Positions 6,652 through 15,927 are shown, counted from the stretch's first letter. The stretch: DNA of 64,000 nt from UMGS902 sp045580835 (GCA_045580835.1 JAZNOM010000030.1:1-64000); one strand, 5' to 3'. Notes: generated by a model from the letters alone, not told the origin. Numbers and translations are program-made.

Positions 6652-7902
6652 ATGATAATTCATACTGTTACCCCGAGCGATACTATTTACTCGATTTCAA
6701 AAGAATACGGAATACCCGAAACCAGAATAATTACTGATAATTTTTTAAATCCAACCAAAAAACTTGTAGTTGGTCAAACCCTTATAATAAGCCGTCCGTG
6801 TAAGACATGCACAGTACGCGGTGGAGATACCTTAAACGCCATTGCCGAAGAAAACAATATCAGCGTTTTGTCACTTATGCAGAATAATCCGCAGATTTAC
6901 GGAAAAAGACTAGTGCCGTCGCAAACATTAAACTTGACGTATGATAAAAGTGAGGCAAGACAAATAGCGGTAGCTGCTTATACCGGCGCTGCTACTATAG
7001 AAGAAATAGAAAAATACCTTCCATATATATCAATACTATTGGTTCAGAATAATGCGAGTATCATCGGCAGTAATATTTCCGTTTCTAAAAGTGCCTCCGT
7101 GTTTCCCAAAATCGCAAAAAAATACCGTGCGGTTCCTATTCTCGTTATCGAATGTATCAACGAGCGCGGAATGTATAACGGTAGCTGTCTTGCAAAAGTT
7201 CTTGATTCGCCAAATGAAGTTGAGCAGCTTATAAATAATATTGTAAACTCTGCAAAGTCAAACGGTTATGCCGGAATCGAACTAAATGCTTCCGGAATGA
7301 ATGAAGGCGATAAATATAAATTTACAGATATGTTTTTAGCTCTATCCGGCATGTGCAAAGAGAATGATTTACAATGTTCGAGTCCGTTAATACCAATAGA
7401 AGAAATTGACCATTCTGACGAAAATATTATAGATATTCCAGACTTCGTTCCACTTTGGAATTATATCTTTGATGATAGTGTTTTGGCTTCTCCTGCCGCA
7501 CCGATTGAAAGAATCAAAGAATTACTGCAAAATGAATTCCTTTTTAAATACAAAGATAAGTTATTACTCGGAATTCCAACGTTTGGAGTTGACTATGCAA
7601 AAATCAACGGTAGCTATCAAAAGCGTACGGTAAGTCCATATGAAAGTTTTAAAGCTATGCAAACTGTTCAAACTAATAAGTTTGATGAGATTACAAGAAC
7701 TCCATATATACAATATGAAGAAAGAGACAGAAAAAACGGTCTTGAGCATATAATGCATTTTGAAGACGCGAAGTCAATTTACGAAAAGCTTAACTTGGTA
7801 GATGCATACGGTTTATACGGTGTAAATGTAATGTCACTGGAATATGAAACTCCTATACTTTGGCAGATTTTGAATCAACGCTACAACATTTTAAAATACT
7901 AG
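6652..7902 (+). CDS. LysM-GH18 family protein (YaaH/SleL-like), catalytic site lost
   Basis: YaaH/SleL proteins bind peptidoglycan through LysM and, when active, cut cortex glycan during spore germination. This 416-residue protein has two N-terminal LysM modules (about 2-46 and 50-96, the second with GDTLNAIAEENN) and then a GH18-type barrel (about 105-416). There is no signal peptide, as in spore-coat members. At the position of the DGxxxDxE catalytic motif it reads AGIELNAS (207-214), so the acid Glu is Ser214 and the Asp residues are gone. It may act as a structural or peptidoglycan-binding spore protein. GAGGTG precedes the ATG; a terminator follows the stop. Confidence 0.85.
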   Translation: MIIHTVTPSDTIYSISKEYGIPETRIITDNFLNPTKKLVVGQTLIISRPCKTCTVRGGDTLNAIAEENNISVLSLMQNNPQIYGKRLVPSQTLNLTYDKSEARQIAVAAYTGAATIEEIEKYLPYISILLVQNNASIIGSNISVSKSASVFPKIAKKYRAVPILVIECINERGMYNGSCLAKVLDSPNEVEQLINNIVNSAKSNGYAGIELNASGMNEGDKYKFTDMFLALSGMCKENDLQCSSPLIPIEEIDHSDENIIDIPDFVPLWNYIFDDSVLASPAAPIERIKELLQNEFLFKYKDKLLLGIPTFGVDYAKINGSYQKRTVSPYESFKAMQTVQTNKFDEITRTPYIQYEERDRKNGLEHIMHFEDAKSIYEKLNLVDAYGLYGVNVMSLEYETPILWQILNQRYNILKY

Positions 7903-7906
7903 CAGT

Positions 7907-7932
7907 AAAACGCGAGATTTTCTCGCGTTTTT
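7907..7932 (+). terminator. Intrinsic terminator after LysM-GH18 gene
   Basis: An 11-bp stem AAAACGCGAGA/TCTCGCGTTTT with a 3-base loop, ending in T. Confidence 0.85.
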
Positions 7933-8004
7933 GTATAAAAAATCAGCGTATTGTGAAGGATTTTTCTATGAATTGTTAAAATTTTGTTTTTTTCGCTTTT
8001 TCTA

Positions 8005-8033
8005 TTGCAAATTTGACAAATCCATGATACATT
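8005..8033 (+). promoter_or_regulatory. Candidate pckG promoter
   Basis: TTGCAA (8005-8010), 17 bp, TACATT (8028-8033), about 70 bases before the start codon. A TTGACA also occurs at 8013 but no -10 box lies at a workable distance from it. Confidence 0.5.
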
Positions 8034-8104
8034 ATTATTAGGGAAAAATTGTTTTTCAATCAGAAATTACAAAATATATATATAAATTTTAGGAGATGAT
8101 ACCA

Positions 8105-9883
8105 ATGACCAAAAACATTCATGTCAACAAGTGGATTGACGAAATGGCTGCTATGACTCAGCCTGACAAAATCGTTTGGATCGATGGCTCTGAAGAGCAG
8201 GCTAATGCTCTTCGTGAAGAGGCTTGCTCGACCGGCGAGATGTTCAAACTCAATCAGGAAAAGCTTCCCGGTTGTTACCTTCACAGAACTGCTGTAAACG
8301 ACGTTGCTCGTGTTGAAGGCAGAACTTTCATCTGCACAGAAACGAAGGAGCAGGCAGGCAACATTAACAACTGGATGGATCCTAAAGAATGCTACGAAAA
8401 GCTCGGTAAACTTTACACCGGTTCTATGAAGGGCAGAACCATGTATGTAATTCCCTACTCCATGGGTATCGTAGGTTCCGACTTTGCTAAGTACGGCATC
8501 GAGCTTACCGACTCTATCTACGTTGTTCTCAACATGCTTATTATGACCAGAGTTGGTAACGATGTTCTCGAAGCTCTCGGTGAGGACGGCGACTTTATCA
8601 AGGGCCTCCATGCAAAGGCTGACATTGACGAAGAAAACCGTTACATCTGCCACTTCCCTCAGGACAACACCATTTGGTCCATTAACTCCGGCTACGGCGG
8701 AAACGTTCTTCTCGGTAAGAAGTGCTTCGCTCTTCGTATTGCTTCCTACCTCGGAAGAAAAGAAGGCTGGATGGCAGAACACATGCTCATCCTTGGTGTT
8801 GAGTATCCTAACGGCGAAGTTAAGTATATTTCCGCTGCATTCCCCTCTGCTTGCGGTAAGACCAATCTCGCAATGCTTATTCCTCCCCAGATTTATCAGA
8901 ACCTTGGATACAAGGTATGGTGTGTAGGTGGCGATATTGCATGGCTTCGTGTTGGTAAGGACGGCAGACTTTGGGCAGTTAACCCTGAAAACGGCTTCTT
9001 CGGTGTTGCTCCCGGTACTAACGAAAAGTCTAACCCCAACGCTCTCCACACCACTATGAGAGACACCATTTTTACCAACGTTGTTCACGATCTTGACAAC
9101 AACACTGTTTGGTGGGAAGGTCTTGATAACAATCCTCCTGCAAACGCAATTGACTGGAAGGGCAACAAGTGGGATTACACCAAGTATGACAAGAAGGACA
9201 AGTCTACTTGCGGTGCTCATCCTAACTCCCGTTTCACTGCTATGGCAGTTAATTGCCCCTGCATCTCTTCTGAATTCAATAATCCCGCTGGTGTTCCGAT
9301 CAGCGCAATCGTATTCGGCGGCCGCCGTGCGAAGACCGCTCCTCTGGTATACCAGTCCAAGAACTGGCAGCACGGTACTTTTGTTGGTTCCATCATGGCT
9401 TCTGAAACAACTGCAGCTGCCGCAGGTGCTGTCGGCGTAGTTCGCCGCGACCCCATGGCAATGCGTCCTTTCGTAGGCTACAACATGGGCGATTACTTCG
9501 CACATTGGCTTGATATGGGTAAGAAGATTCCCAATGCGCCCAAGATTTTCAATGTTAACTGGTTCCGTACCGATGATGAAGGCAACTTCATCTGGCCCGG
9601 ATTTGGCGACAACATGCGTGTTCTCCTTTGGATCCTCGCTCGTTGTGCTGGCGAAGTTGATGCTGTTGAAACTGCAATCGGCTATGTTCCGAAGGCAGAA
9701 GACATCAACATTGAAGGTCTTGACGGTATCACTGTTGATACAATTAAGGAACTTCTCACTGTAGATGTTGAGTCTTGGAAGGAAGACGCAAAGAACATCC
9801 GTGAGTTCTATGCTCAGGTTGGCGATCATGTTCCGGCTGAACTTTATGCCGAGCTTGATGCTCTTGAAAAGAGACTTGGTTAA
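8105..9883 (+). CDS. pckG: Phosphoenolpyruvate carboxykinase (GTP)
   Basis: Interconverts oxaloacetate and phosphoenolpyruvate with GTP/GDP; in anaerobes it often runs towards oxaloacetate for succinate or amino-acid synthesis. The 592-residue protein is the GTP-dependent type: P-loop FPSACGKTN, kinase-2 region VGGDIAWLR, the substrate loop RTMYVIPYSMG, and the guanine-binding aromatic region near NWFRTDDEGNFIWPG. I start at ATG 8105 rather than 8096, because the earlier ATG overlaps the AGGAG ribosome site. Codon use is strongly biased (CTC, AAG, AAC, GGC), a sign of very high expression. Many Clostridia carry the unrelated ATP-type enzyme, so the GTP type is informative. Confidence 0.97.
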   Translation: MTKNIHVNKWIDEMAAMTQPDKIVWIDGSEEQANALREEACSTGEMFKLNQEKLPGCYLHRTAVNDVARVEGRTFICTETKEQAGNINNWMDPKECYEKLGKLYTGSMKGRTMYVIPYSMGIVGSDFAKYGIELTDSIYVVLNMLIMTRVGNDVLEALGEDGDFIKGLHAKADIDEENRYICHFPQDNTIWSINSGYGGNVLLGKKCFALRIASYLGRKEGWMAEHMLILGVEYPNGEVKYISAAFPSACGKTNLAMLIPPQIYQNLGYKVWCVGGDIAWLRVGKDGRLWAVNPENGFFGVAPGTNEKSNPNALHTTMRDTIFTNVVHDLDNNTVWWEGLDNNPPANAIDWKGNKWDYTKYDKKDKSTCGAHPNSRFTAMAVNCPCISSEFNNPAGVPISAIVFGGRRAKTAPLVYQSKNWQHGTFVGSIMASETTAAAAGAVGVVRRDPMAMRPFVGYNMGDYFAHWLDMGKKIPNAPKIFNVNWFRTDDEGNFIWPGFGDNMRVLLWILARCAGEVDAVETAIGYVPKAEDINIEGLDGITVDTIKELLTVDVESWKEDAKNIREFYAQVGDHVPAELYAELDALEKRLG

Positions 9884-9893
9884 TTAAAATTAA

Positions 9894-9921
9894 AAAATGG
9901 GAGGTTATGCCTCCCATTTTT
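9894..9921. terminator. Bidirectional terminator, pckG / small membrane gene
   Basis: An 11-bp stem AAAATGGGAGG/CCTCCCATTTT with a T tract on both strands, between converging genes. Confidence 0.85.
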
Positions 9922-10102
9922 ATTTCATATACGCTGAAACGTTTTGCATCATTTCTCCAACAGCGCTGATAGCTTTCCCCGTTGTCTTTTTTATTCTTTT
10001 CTTTTTTGACTGCACGAGCCCGTTTGCCATAACACCGGCAACTGCTCCTACCATCATGCCTGTCAAAACAGAACTTGTCATATTTACGGTTTTCTTTTTC
10101 AT
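9920..10102 (-). CDS. Small membrane protein, 60 residues
   Basis: The ATG is preceded by a perfect AGGAGG, so translation is likely. The product has a hydrophobic Gly/Ala/Met segment with GxxxG spacing (about residues 13-31) between a short basic N-terminus and a very basic stretch (SKKKRIKKTTGK). It resembles YtxH-like small envelope proteins in shape, but I do not claim family membership. It stands alone, converging on pckG and sharing its terminator. Confidence 0.65.
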   Translation of the reverse strand: MKKKTVNMTSSVLTGMMVGAVAGVMANGLVQSKKKRIKKTTGKAISAVGEMMQNVSAYMK

Positions 10103-10232
10103 AAATTACCTCCTGACTCTAAATATAGTTTTTCAAATATTTGTGCAAGTATAAGTGATATTTTCTGCTATATTTGACACAAGTAGTTATTTATGATAAA
10201 ATAAATAAAATCAAATTTAAGCGAGTTGTTAT

Positions 10233-12170
10233 ATGATAATTTTAAATGCTTCGGATTTGTCATTACATTTTGGCGCAACGACAATTCTTGAAAACATCTC
10301 TTTTTCAATAAATGAAGGCGACCGCCTTGGCATTATTGGTGTAAACGGCGCCGGCAAAACTTCTTTGTTTCGCATAATAACAGGTGAGTATACGCCAGAT
10401 ACCGGTGCAGTATATATTTCTAAAGATAAAACTATCGGCGTTCTTGAGCAAAATGCAAATTTTGAGGGCGAAGATGGCGTTGAAAGCGTGCTTGAGCATA
10501 TGTTTTTAGCATATCCTTCTCTTATGAAAATGGAACAACGCCTGAATGAAATTTTTTACAATTTGAGTCACCGCACCGACCACGAATCTGCTTCATATGT
10601 TGCGCTTTCTAACGAATACGGCGAACTCTCTGACAAATTTGCGCGCGAAGGCGGACTTTATTTCAAAGGTAAGTGCCAGAGTATTCTCGGCAAGATGGGG
10701 TTCGGCATTGATACTATCGAGCAACCTGTATTCAAATTAAGCGGCGGTCAGCGTACACGGCTTGAACTTGCACGTCTTTTGGCTATGGAGCCCGACATTC
10801 TCATGCTGGACGAGCCTACAAACCACCTTGACGTAGAAACTATCTATTGGCTTGAGAGTTTTCTTACTTCTTACAAGAAAACTGTTATTGTTATTTCCCA
10901 TGACCGATATTTCCTCGACCGCGTTACAAATAAGATTTTGCACATTGAAAGACATTGTGCGAAGCTTTATAACGGCAACTACTCCACTGCTCAAAAGTTA
11001 CGCGAAGAGAATCGCGAAGCTGAGTTGAAAAAGTATAATTTGCAGCAAAAAGAGATTGCCAGAGTTGAAGCAATGATGGAGCAACAGCGCAGATGGGGAC
11101 AAGAGCACAATTTTGTCACTATACGTGCAAAAGAAAACTATATTAAGCATATGGAAAAGGTTGAAAAGCCGGATGATGAGCAAAAATCAATACGGCTCTC
11201 TTTCCAAAGTGCGCCTGCCGGCGGAAATGATGTTATCATCGCTGATAATTTATCAATGAAATTTGCAGGCAAAACTATATTTGAAAAGGTATCTTTTCTA
11301 ATTAAAAAAGGCGAAAGAGTGTTCTTTACCGGTCCGAACGGTTGCGGCAAGTCTACTCTTATGAAAATTATTGTTGATATGCTCGTGCCTACCACCGGTA
11401 CAGTAGAGCTGGGAGCTAACATCAAAGCGGCATACTATGACCAGGAAAACCAAAATTTAGATGAATCGGCAACGGTTTTAGACGAGCTTTGGAATGCATA
11501 TCCCACCCTTACCGAATATGATATCCGCAGTACGCTTGCGTTGTTTTTGTTCAAGTATGACGACACCGAAAAACGTGTTTCTGATTTGAGCGGCGGCGAG
11601 CGAGCAAGACTTACCTTGGCAAAACTTATTCTGTCAAAGGTAAACCTTTTGATTCTCGACGAGCCTACTAATCATCTTGATATTCCTTCGCGAGAAGCAC
11701 TTGAAAATGCTTTGAGTGCGTTTGGAGGCACTATTGTTTGTGTTTCGCATGACCGATTCTTTATTGAAAAACTTGCTACGAGAATCATTGAAATTTTGCC
11801 GCATGACTTCCCTACTTCTACTTTTGTTTTCACTCCATCAAGCGACGAAAATGCATATGAAGCATACAGAGCACAGCGTGAACTTTTGTTCTCACCTGAT
11901 GCAGCAATGAATGCCGAAGTTCCCGAACCACGTTCAAGTAGCAAAGATGACTACATGCAAAAGAAAAAGGAAGCCGCGGACAAGAGAAAGAACGAAAAAC
12001 AGCACGTAGCTTACCTTAAAGAGATAGAAGAACTTGAGGCGGAGCTTGTAAAAGTTATTGATGAACTTTACGGCGACGCTGCGAGTGACTATATTCGCGC
12101 TGCCGAACTTGACGAGAGAAAGACAATAATCGAGGACAGATTGCTTCAACTTTATGAATTAACAGAATAA
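10233..12170 (+). CDS. ABC-F family ATP-binding protein
   Basis: ABC-F proteins have two ATP-binding cassettes and no membrane part; they act on the ribosome, most as translation factors. This 645-residue protein has cassette 1 with GVNGAGKT, signature LSGGQRTRLELA and MLDEPTNHLD, a linker rich in Glu/Arg/Gln (about 240-320), and cassette 2 with GPNGCGKS, LSGGERARLTLA and ILDEPTNHLD. A charged C-terminal coiled coil (about 570-645) resembles Uup/YdiF-type members that touch nucleic acid. Only a weak ribosome site precedes the ATG. Housekeeping is likelier than antibiotic resistance, but sequence alone does not decide. Confidence 0.93.
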   Translation: MIILNASDLSLHFGATTILENISFSINEGDRLGIIGVNGAGKTSLFRIITGEYTPDTGAVYISKDKTIGVLEQNANFEGEDGVESVLEHMFLAYPSLMKMEQRLNEIFYNLSHRTDHESASYVALSNEYGELSDKFAREGGLYFKGKCQSILGKMGFGIDTIEQPVFKLSGGQRTRLELARLLAMEPDILMLDEPTNHLDVETIYWLESFLTSYKKTVIVISHDRYFLDRVTNKILHIERHCAKLYNGNYSTAQKLREENREAELKKYNLQQKEIARVEAMMEQQRRWGQEHNFVTIRAKENYIKHMEKVEKPDDEQKSIRLSFQSAPAGGNDVIIADNLSMKFAGKTIFEKVSFLIKKGERVFFTGPNGCGKSTLMKIIVDMLVPTTGTVELGANIKAAYYDQENQNLDESATVLDELWNAYPTLTEYDIRSTLALFLFKYDDTEKRVSDLSGGERARLTLAKLILSKVNLLILDEPTNHLDIPSREALENALSAFGGTIVCVSHDRFFIEKLATRIIEILPHDFPTSTFVFTPSSDENAYEAYRAQRELLFSPDAAMNAEVPEPRSSSKDDYMQKKKEAADKRKNEKQHVAYLKEIEELEAELVKVIDELYGDAASDYIRAAELDERKTIIEDRLLQLYELTE

Positions 12171-12199
12171 AAAAATCGGACTATTGTCCGATTTTTTTA
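12171..12199. terminator. Bidirectional terminator, ABC-F / recR
   Basis: An 11-bp stem AAAAATCGGAC/GTCCGATTTTT between converging genes. Confidence 0.85.
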
Positions 12200-12799
12200 T
12201 TAGAAAGATCTTCTTCCTTCAATAGCACGATTGAGTGTAACTTCGTCAGCATATTCGATATCTCCGCCAACCGGAATTCCGTAAGCCAAACGTGTTACGA
12301 TGACACCCGTAGGCTTTAATAGTTTTGAAATATATGTAGCAGTAGTTTCGCCCTCTACGGTAGGATTTGTAGCGATAATTACTTCTGTTACGCTTTTTTC
12401 TGCAACACGTTTTACAAGGTCACTGATTGCAAGTTTGTCAGGGGTTATACCGTTAATAGGAGAAATAACACCTCCAAGCACGTGATAAACTCCGCGAAAA
12501 CCTCGTACTTTTTCAAAAGCCAGAATTGCCTTTGCATCCTCCACGACGCAGATTAAAGACTGGTTACGAGTAGAGTCGGCACAAATAGGACAAATGTTAT
12601 CAACCGAAAGGTTATGACAGATTTCGCAATTGCAAATCTGCTTTTTTGCATCTAAGACAGTTGCAGAAAAGTTTTCAACTGCTTCATCGGTCATTTCAAT
12701 TACAGAAAACGCCATACGAACGGCGCTTTTTCTGCCGACGCCGGGGAGTTTTCTGAATTGCTCAATAAGCTTTTCAAGAGGAGCAAGATACTCTGTCAT
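12200..12799 (-). CDS. recR: Recombination protein RecR
   Basis: RecR works with RecF and RecO to load RecA on gapped DNA. The 199-residue protein has the N-terminal helix-hairpin-helix (LPGVGRKSAVRMAF), the C4 zinc finger (CNCEICHN and CPIC), and the Toprim domain (ICVVEDAKAI). Length is normal. It is the last gene of dnaX-ybaB-recR; its ATG lies five bases after the ybaB stop with no good ribosome site, so translation is probably coupled to ybaB. Confidence 0.97.
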   Translation of the reverse strand: MTEYLAPLEKLIEQFRKLPGVGRKSAVRMAFSVIEMTDEAVENFSATVLDAKKQICNCEICHNLSVDNICPICADSTRNQSLICVVEDAKAILAFEKVRGFRGVYHVLGGVISPINGITPDKLAISDLVKRVAEKSVTEVIIATNPTVEGETTATYISKLLKPTGVIVTRLAYGIPVGGDIEYADEVTLNRAIEGRRSF

Positions 12800-12804
12800 A
12801 GCAA

Positions 12805-13143
12805 TTAAAACATACCGGGCATATTTATGCCGCCGGTGATTTTTGCCATTTCGGTTTCGCTGGTAGAATCCACCTTTTTGATAGCTTCATTAACAGCGGC
12901 GGTAACGACATCGGAAAGCGTTTCAATATCGTCAGGATCAACGATTTCAGGCTTAATATCAATAGAAAGCACCTCGCGCTTGCCGTTGATTTTTACGGTA
13001 ACCATACCGCCTCCGGCACTTACCTCGTATTCTCTTGCTTCGAGGTCTTCTTGCAGCGCAGCCATATCCTCCTGCATCTTCTGAACCTGCTTCATCATAT
13101 TGTTCATATTCTGTGGGCCGCCCTTGGGATAATTAGCTCTCAT
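12805..13143 (-). CDS. YbaB/EbfC family nucleoid-associated protein
   Basis: A 112-residue DNA-binding dimer of the YbaB/EbfC family. Visible features are the N-terminal amphipathic helix (MMKQVQKMQEDMAALQEDLE), the central AGGGMVTVKINGKREVLSI strand pair, and the conserved end with PGMF. It lies 12 bases after dnaX and 5 before recR, the widespread Firmicutes arrangement, suggesting a role linked to replication or repair. Ser/Thr/Glu in the tail are ordinary for the family. Confidence 0.95.
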   Translation of the reverse strand: MRANYPKGGPQNMNNMMKQVQKMQEDMAALQEDLEAREYEVSAGGGMVTVKINGKREVLSIDIKPEIVDPDDIETLSDVVTAAVNEAIKKVDSTSETEMAKITGGINMPGMF

Positions 13144-13155
13144 TTTAAGTCTCCT

Positions 13156-14712
13156 TTATATAAGTGTATCAAATAAATCATCGTTGTTTTTATCGTCATC
13201 CGTTTTTACTTCAAAAATGATGTTTTCGGGCGAAAACATAGTTCCCTCGCGAGAAGAAATCATCGTTGCGAGAGTAGATTTTACATTGTCCTCTGACATC
13301 ATCTGAACGGTAAAATTGTTGTTGACCTTTACAACTACACGCTCACCGTCGATATACGCACGTGAGCCATTGCGAAGCCCCATTGCTGCGCGGAACTCCT
13401 TTGAAAGATTCTCTACAATTTCTAGCCAGTATGAAATTGATTTTTTAGAAGAGCTCTTTGGACTTGCTTCGATTACCTTCTCTTCTTTTTTTGAAACGGC
13501 AAATTGCGGTTCTTTATTATGTTCAGCTTTTTTTATCTGCGGCTGAACAACTCCGCCAAGTGCAAGCACTCCGACTTTGTCCTCAAGCGCAGACAAACGG
13601 GCAAGTATTGCAGATGAATCGTCTGAAAGCGACGGGTCACACATCTTTATAAATGTTAGTTCGGCGATAATGCGTTTTGTACTGCCTGAACGTTGCATTT
13701 GAGCAAGCGCATCATCAAGCAAGCGTATATGGTAAAGTAGTCTTTCGTACGGATAATCGCTTGCAATTTGCTTGATTTTTTCAATTTCTTCGGTTGTGCT
13801 ATCAAGATATTCACCTGGATTTGCCGTTGTCTTAACCACAAGCATGTCACGGTAGAAAGAAAGAACATCCTGCCAGAAAACTGCAATGTCTACCGAGGAA
13901 ACCGATATATCATGCACAGTGCTGAAAATAAAAGAAAAATCTTTAGATAAAACCGCGTTTGCAAGACCTCGTATGCTTTCGATGCTACTGATGCCAAGCA
14001 ATTCTTCGACACGCGCAGCATCGAGCGTACAGCCGCTGCTGCTGCACAAATCAAGCAAACTGATTGCATCGCGCATGCCGCCGTTTGCGTGGCGTGCAAG
14101 TACGCGAGCCGCATCTTCATTAAGATTGATATTTTCAGCCTTCGCAATATGCATCAATCGTTCGGAGATTACCGTGGTGGAAATTCTTCTAAAATCAAAG
14201 CGCTGACACCTTGAAATTATGGTCGCAGGAAGCTTTTGAAGCTCTGTGGTTGCAAGAATAAATACAACATGCGCTGGCGGCTCTTCCAGTGTTTTTAAAA
14301 GCGCATTGAATGCCGAAATGGATAGCATATGTACCTCGTCGACAATATAAACGCGATATTTTAAACCTGAAGGAGTGTAAATTACTTCATCGCGAATAGC
14401 TCTTACCGCGTCTACGCCGTTATTTGAAGCAGCGTCCATTTCCAGCACATCTGTTGTGCTTTCACTGTCAATGCTTTTACAAGCAGCACATTCGCCGCAA
14501 GGATTTCCGTTAACGGGTGATGTGCAGTTTATGGCTTTGGAAAGGATTTTTGCACAAGTGGTTTTACCGGTGCCGCGAGGACCGCAAAACAGATATGCGT
14601 GTGAAATTTTGTTTTCCGATGTTTCGTATTTGAGAATATCTGTAATATGATTTTGTCCGCAGACATCGTCAAATGTTACAGGACGCCATTTTCTGTAAAG
14701 AGCCTGATACAA
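13156..14712 (-). CDS. dnaX: DNA polymerase III subunits gamma/tau
   Basis: Clamp-loader ATPase of the replisome. The 518-residue protein has Walker A GPRGTGKTTCAK, the zinc motif built from Cys in CTSPVNGNPCGECAAC, Walker B with VDEVHML, and the sensor region LEEPPAHVVFILATTE. A variable charged linker (about 385-430) precedes a C-terminal tau-like domain. The start is TTG with a strong GGGAGGGG 5-12 bases upstream; no better ATG exists nearby. The SRP RNA gene lies directly upstream, the same order as in Bacillus. Confidence 0.96.
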   Translation of the reverse strand: MYQALYRKWRPVTFDDVCGQNHITDILKYETSENKISHAYLFCGPRGTGKTTCAKILSKAINCTSPVNGNPCGECAACKSIDSESTTDVLEMDAASNNGVDAVRAIRDEVIYTPSGLKYRVYIVDEVHMLSISAFNALLKTLEEPPAHVVFILATTELQKLPATIISRCQRFDFRRISTTVISERLMHIAKAENINLNEDAARVLARHANGGMRDAISLLDLCSSSGCTLDAARVEELLGISSIESIRGLANAVLSKDFSFIFSTVHDISVSSVDIAVFWQDVLSFYRDMLVVKTTANPGEYLDSTTEEIEKIKQIASDYPYERLLYHIRLLDDALAQMQRSGSTKRIIAELTFIKMCDPSLSDDSSAILARLSALEDKVGVLALGGVVQPQIKKAEHNKEPQFAVSKKEEKVIEASPKSSSKKSISYWLEIVENLSKEFRAAMGLRNGSRAYIDGERVVVKVNNNFTVQMMSEDNVKSTLATMISSREGTMFSPENIIFEVKTDDDKNNDDLFDTLI

Positions 14713-14739
14713 AGAAACCCCTCCCTACTTATGAAATAA

Positions 14740-14764
14740 GGCGAGGGCAAAAAGCCGCCTCGCC
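14740..14764 (-). terminator. Hairpin after SRP RNA
   Basis: On the minus strand a 7-bp stem GGCGAGG/CCTCGCC with an 11-base loop is followed by TTATTTC. The U-tract is poor, so partial read-through into dnaX is possible. Confidence 0.55.
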
Positions 14765-14770
14765 CAAAGA

Positions 14771-15072
14771 TTAGCCACATGATAAGACCATGCACCCGAA
14801 AATCGAGAAAAAAACAATACGCGTTAACCACACATTCTGCTCAAGACAGGCACCCTCGCGGCACATCAAACATACCGCTTAATGCTGCTTGGTTCCCCAC
14901 CTGACATGGTTCACGGCCATTGATTGCGCAAGACCCATCCGTCAACGCAGTCAATGCGGCGCAGACCGCACCGCTCCTCCCCTCAAAACAGGAGTCCACC
15001 CTTACTATAGCGGATTGTAAGTACAAGGGACCGCTACTCCCCCGGTTGGCATGGCCTTATCACACGGCTAAA
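14771..15072 (-). ncRNA. ffs: Signal recognition particle RNA, large Gram-positive type
   Basis: The two ends pair over about 19 bases (15054-15072 with 14771-14789, several G-U pairs), giving a rod of about 300 nucleotides. On the minus strand the Alu-domain text GGGGGAGTAGCGG and GCAATCCGCT-like block are present, then TTGACG..TGGGTCTTGCGCAA, and the S-domain GAACCATGTCAGG, a UGG-GGAA-CCA tetraloop stem, and AAGCAGCATTAAG, as in Bacillus scRNA. The tetraloop stem differs from the usual CC-GGAA-GG by compensatory change. It has its own consensus promoter and lies just upstream of dnaX. Confidence 0.93.
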
Positions 15073-15089
15073 CTATTAAATACCAATAC

Positions 15090-15118
15090 ATTATAACAGA
15101 TTTAAAGTTCTTTTGCAA
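15090..15118 (-). promoter_or_regulatory. SRP RNA promoter
   Basis: Minus strand: TTGCAA (15118-15113), 17 bp, TATAAT (15095-15090), placing transcription start near 15083. Confidence 0.8.
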
Positions 15119-15126
15119 TAGTTTTT

Positions 15127-15855
15127 CTATGATTTAAGAGTAATTTCTGCCGCTATAACTCGGTTAGTATTTACATCAACACCAACGATAGCACTAATTG
15201 TATTACCTGTCACTTTTCTATATTCAATACCCGATTCCAACTCAATGGTATCAACATATGCGTTTTCGTCTTCTAAAAGCCAATTCAGCAGCAAATCTTC
15301 ACTTCCTGCATGCGAAATATTGCTCATGTACCTTATAGTAGTATCATTGCAAACATCAATGCAAAAATTTGAGCAATAATATCGGATTATATAATTATTT
15401 CCGTCGCCTAATTCCTTATTAAGCTTTACGCCTCCTTTAAAAATATCATTAATCATCATTTCTGCAACCTCGCCTGCAGTTACCTTGTTAACTGTTTTTA
15501 TCGCAGAAACCGTTTCTAAACTTTCGATTTTTTCTATCAATAAGTTGAGATTTTTTTGATTGTATTCAAAATACTGCATAAACTTTGCTACTTCTGCTAA
15601 ACCAGGCGAGTTATTACGTGCAGAATCTATTAAAATTTTCTTGTGTTTTTCGCTAAGGTCAGAAAAGGTCAAAAGCATTTGGGCGTTTTTCGCTTTAGTT
15701 TGCGGAGGATTTGCGCTTAAAATCTCGTTTGCGCAAATCGAAAATGCCGTTTCATTTACTCTCTCTTTGTAAATATCAAGCGAAGCGTTTGAAAACAAAA
15801 GAAAAACAAGCAAAAGAACAACTGCTGCGGATAAAATGATAATTAACTTTCTCAT
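15127..15855 (-). CDS. Membrane-anchored exported hypothetical protein
   Basis: A 242-residue protein with an N-terminal basic start and hydrophobic span (residues 4-23) and no lipobox, so it is anchored or secreted with the rest outside. The helical middle (about 27-130) leads to a beta-rich C-terminal part with four Cys clustered near RYYCSNFCIDVCND, and a last segment (YRKVTGNTISAIVGVDVNTN) that looks like a small sandwich domain. I recognise no family. GGAGGGA precedes the ATG. It is divergent from holB. Confidence 0.6.
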   Translation of the reverse strand: MRKLIIILSAAVVLLLVFLLFSNASLDIYKERVNETAFSICANEILSANPPQTKAKNAQMLLTFSDLSEKHKKILIDSARNNSPGLAEVAKFMQYFEYNQKNLNLLIEKIESLETVSAIKTVNKVTAGEVAEMMINDIFKGGVKLNKELGDGNNYIIRYYCSNFCIDVCNDTTIRYMSNISHAGSEDLLLNWLLEDENAYVDTIELESGIEYRKVTGNTISAIVGVDVNTNRVIAAEITLKS

Positions 15856-15927
15856 AATTCCCTCCTTTGTTTAGTTTGCTTCTGAATATCAATATTATAT
15901 ATACCATTGGTTTCCATCAAAATGTAT

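Noticed and set aside
8060..9829. A 589-codon open frame on the minus strand opposite pckG
   Set aside because: It mirrors the strongly biased codons of pckG, has no ribosome site, and its translation resembles no protein family.
14841..15026. A 61-codon frame inside the SRP RNA region
   Set aside because: The bases match SRP RNA conserved blocks and end pairing; the frame is incidental.
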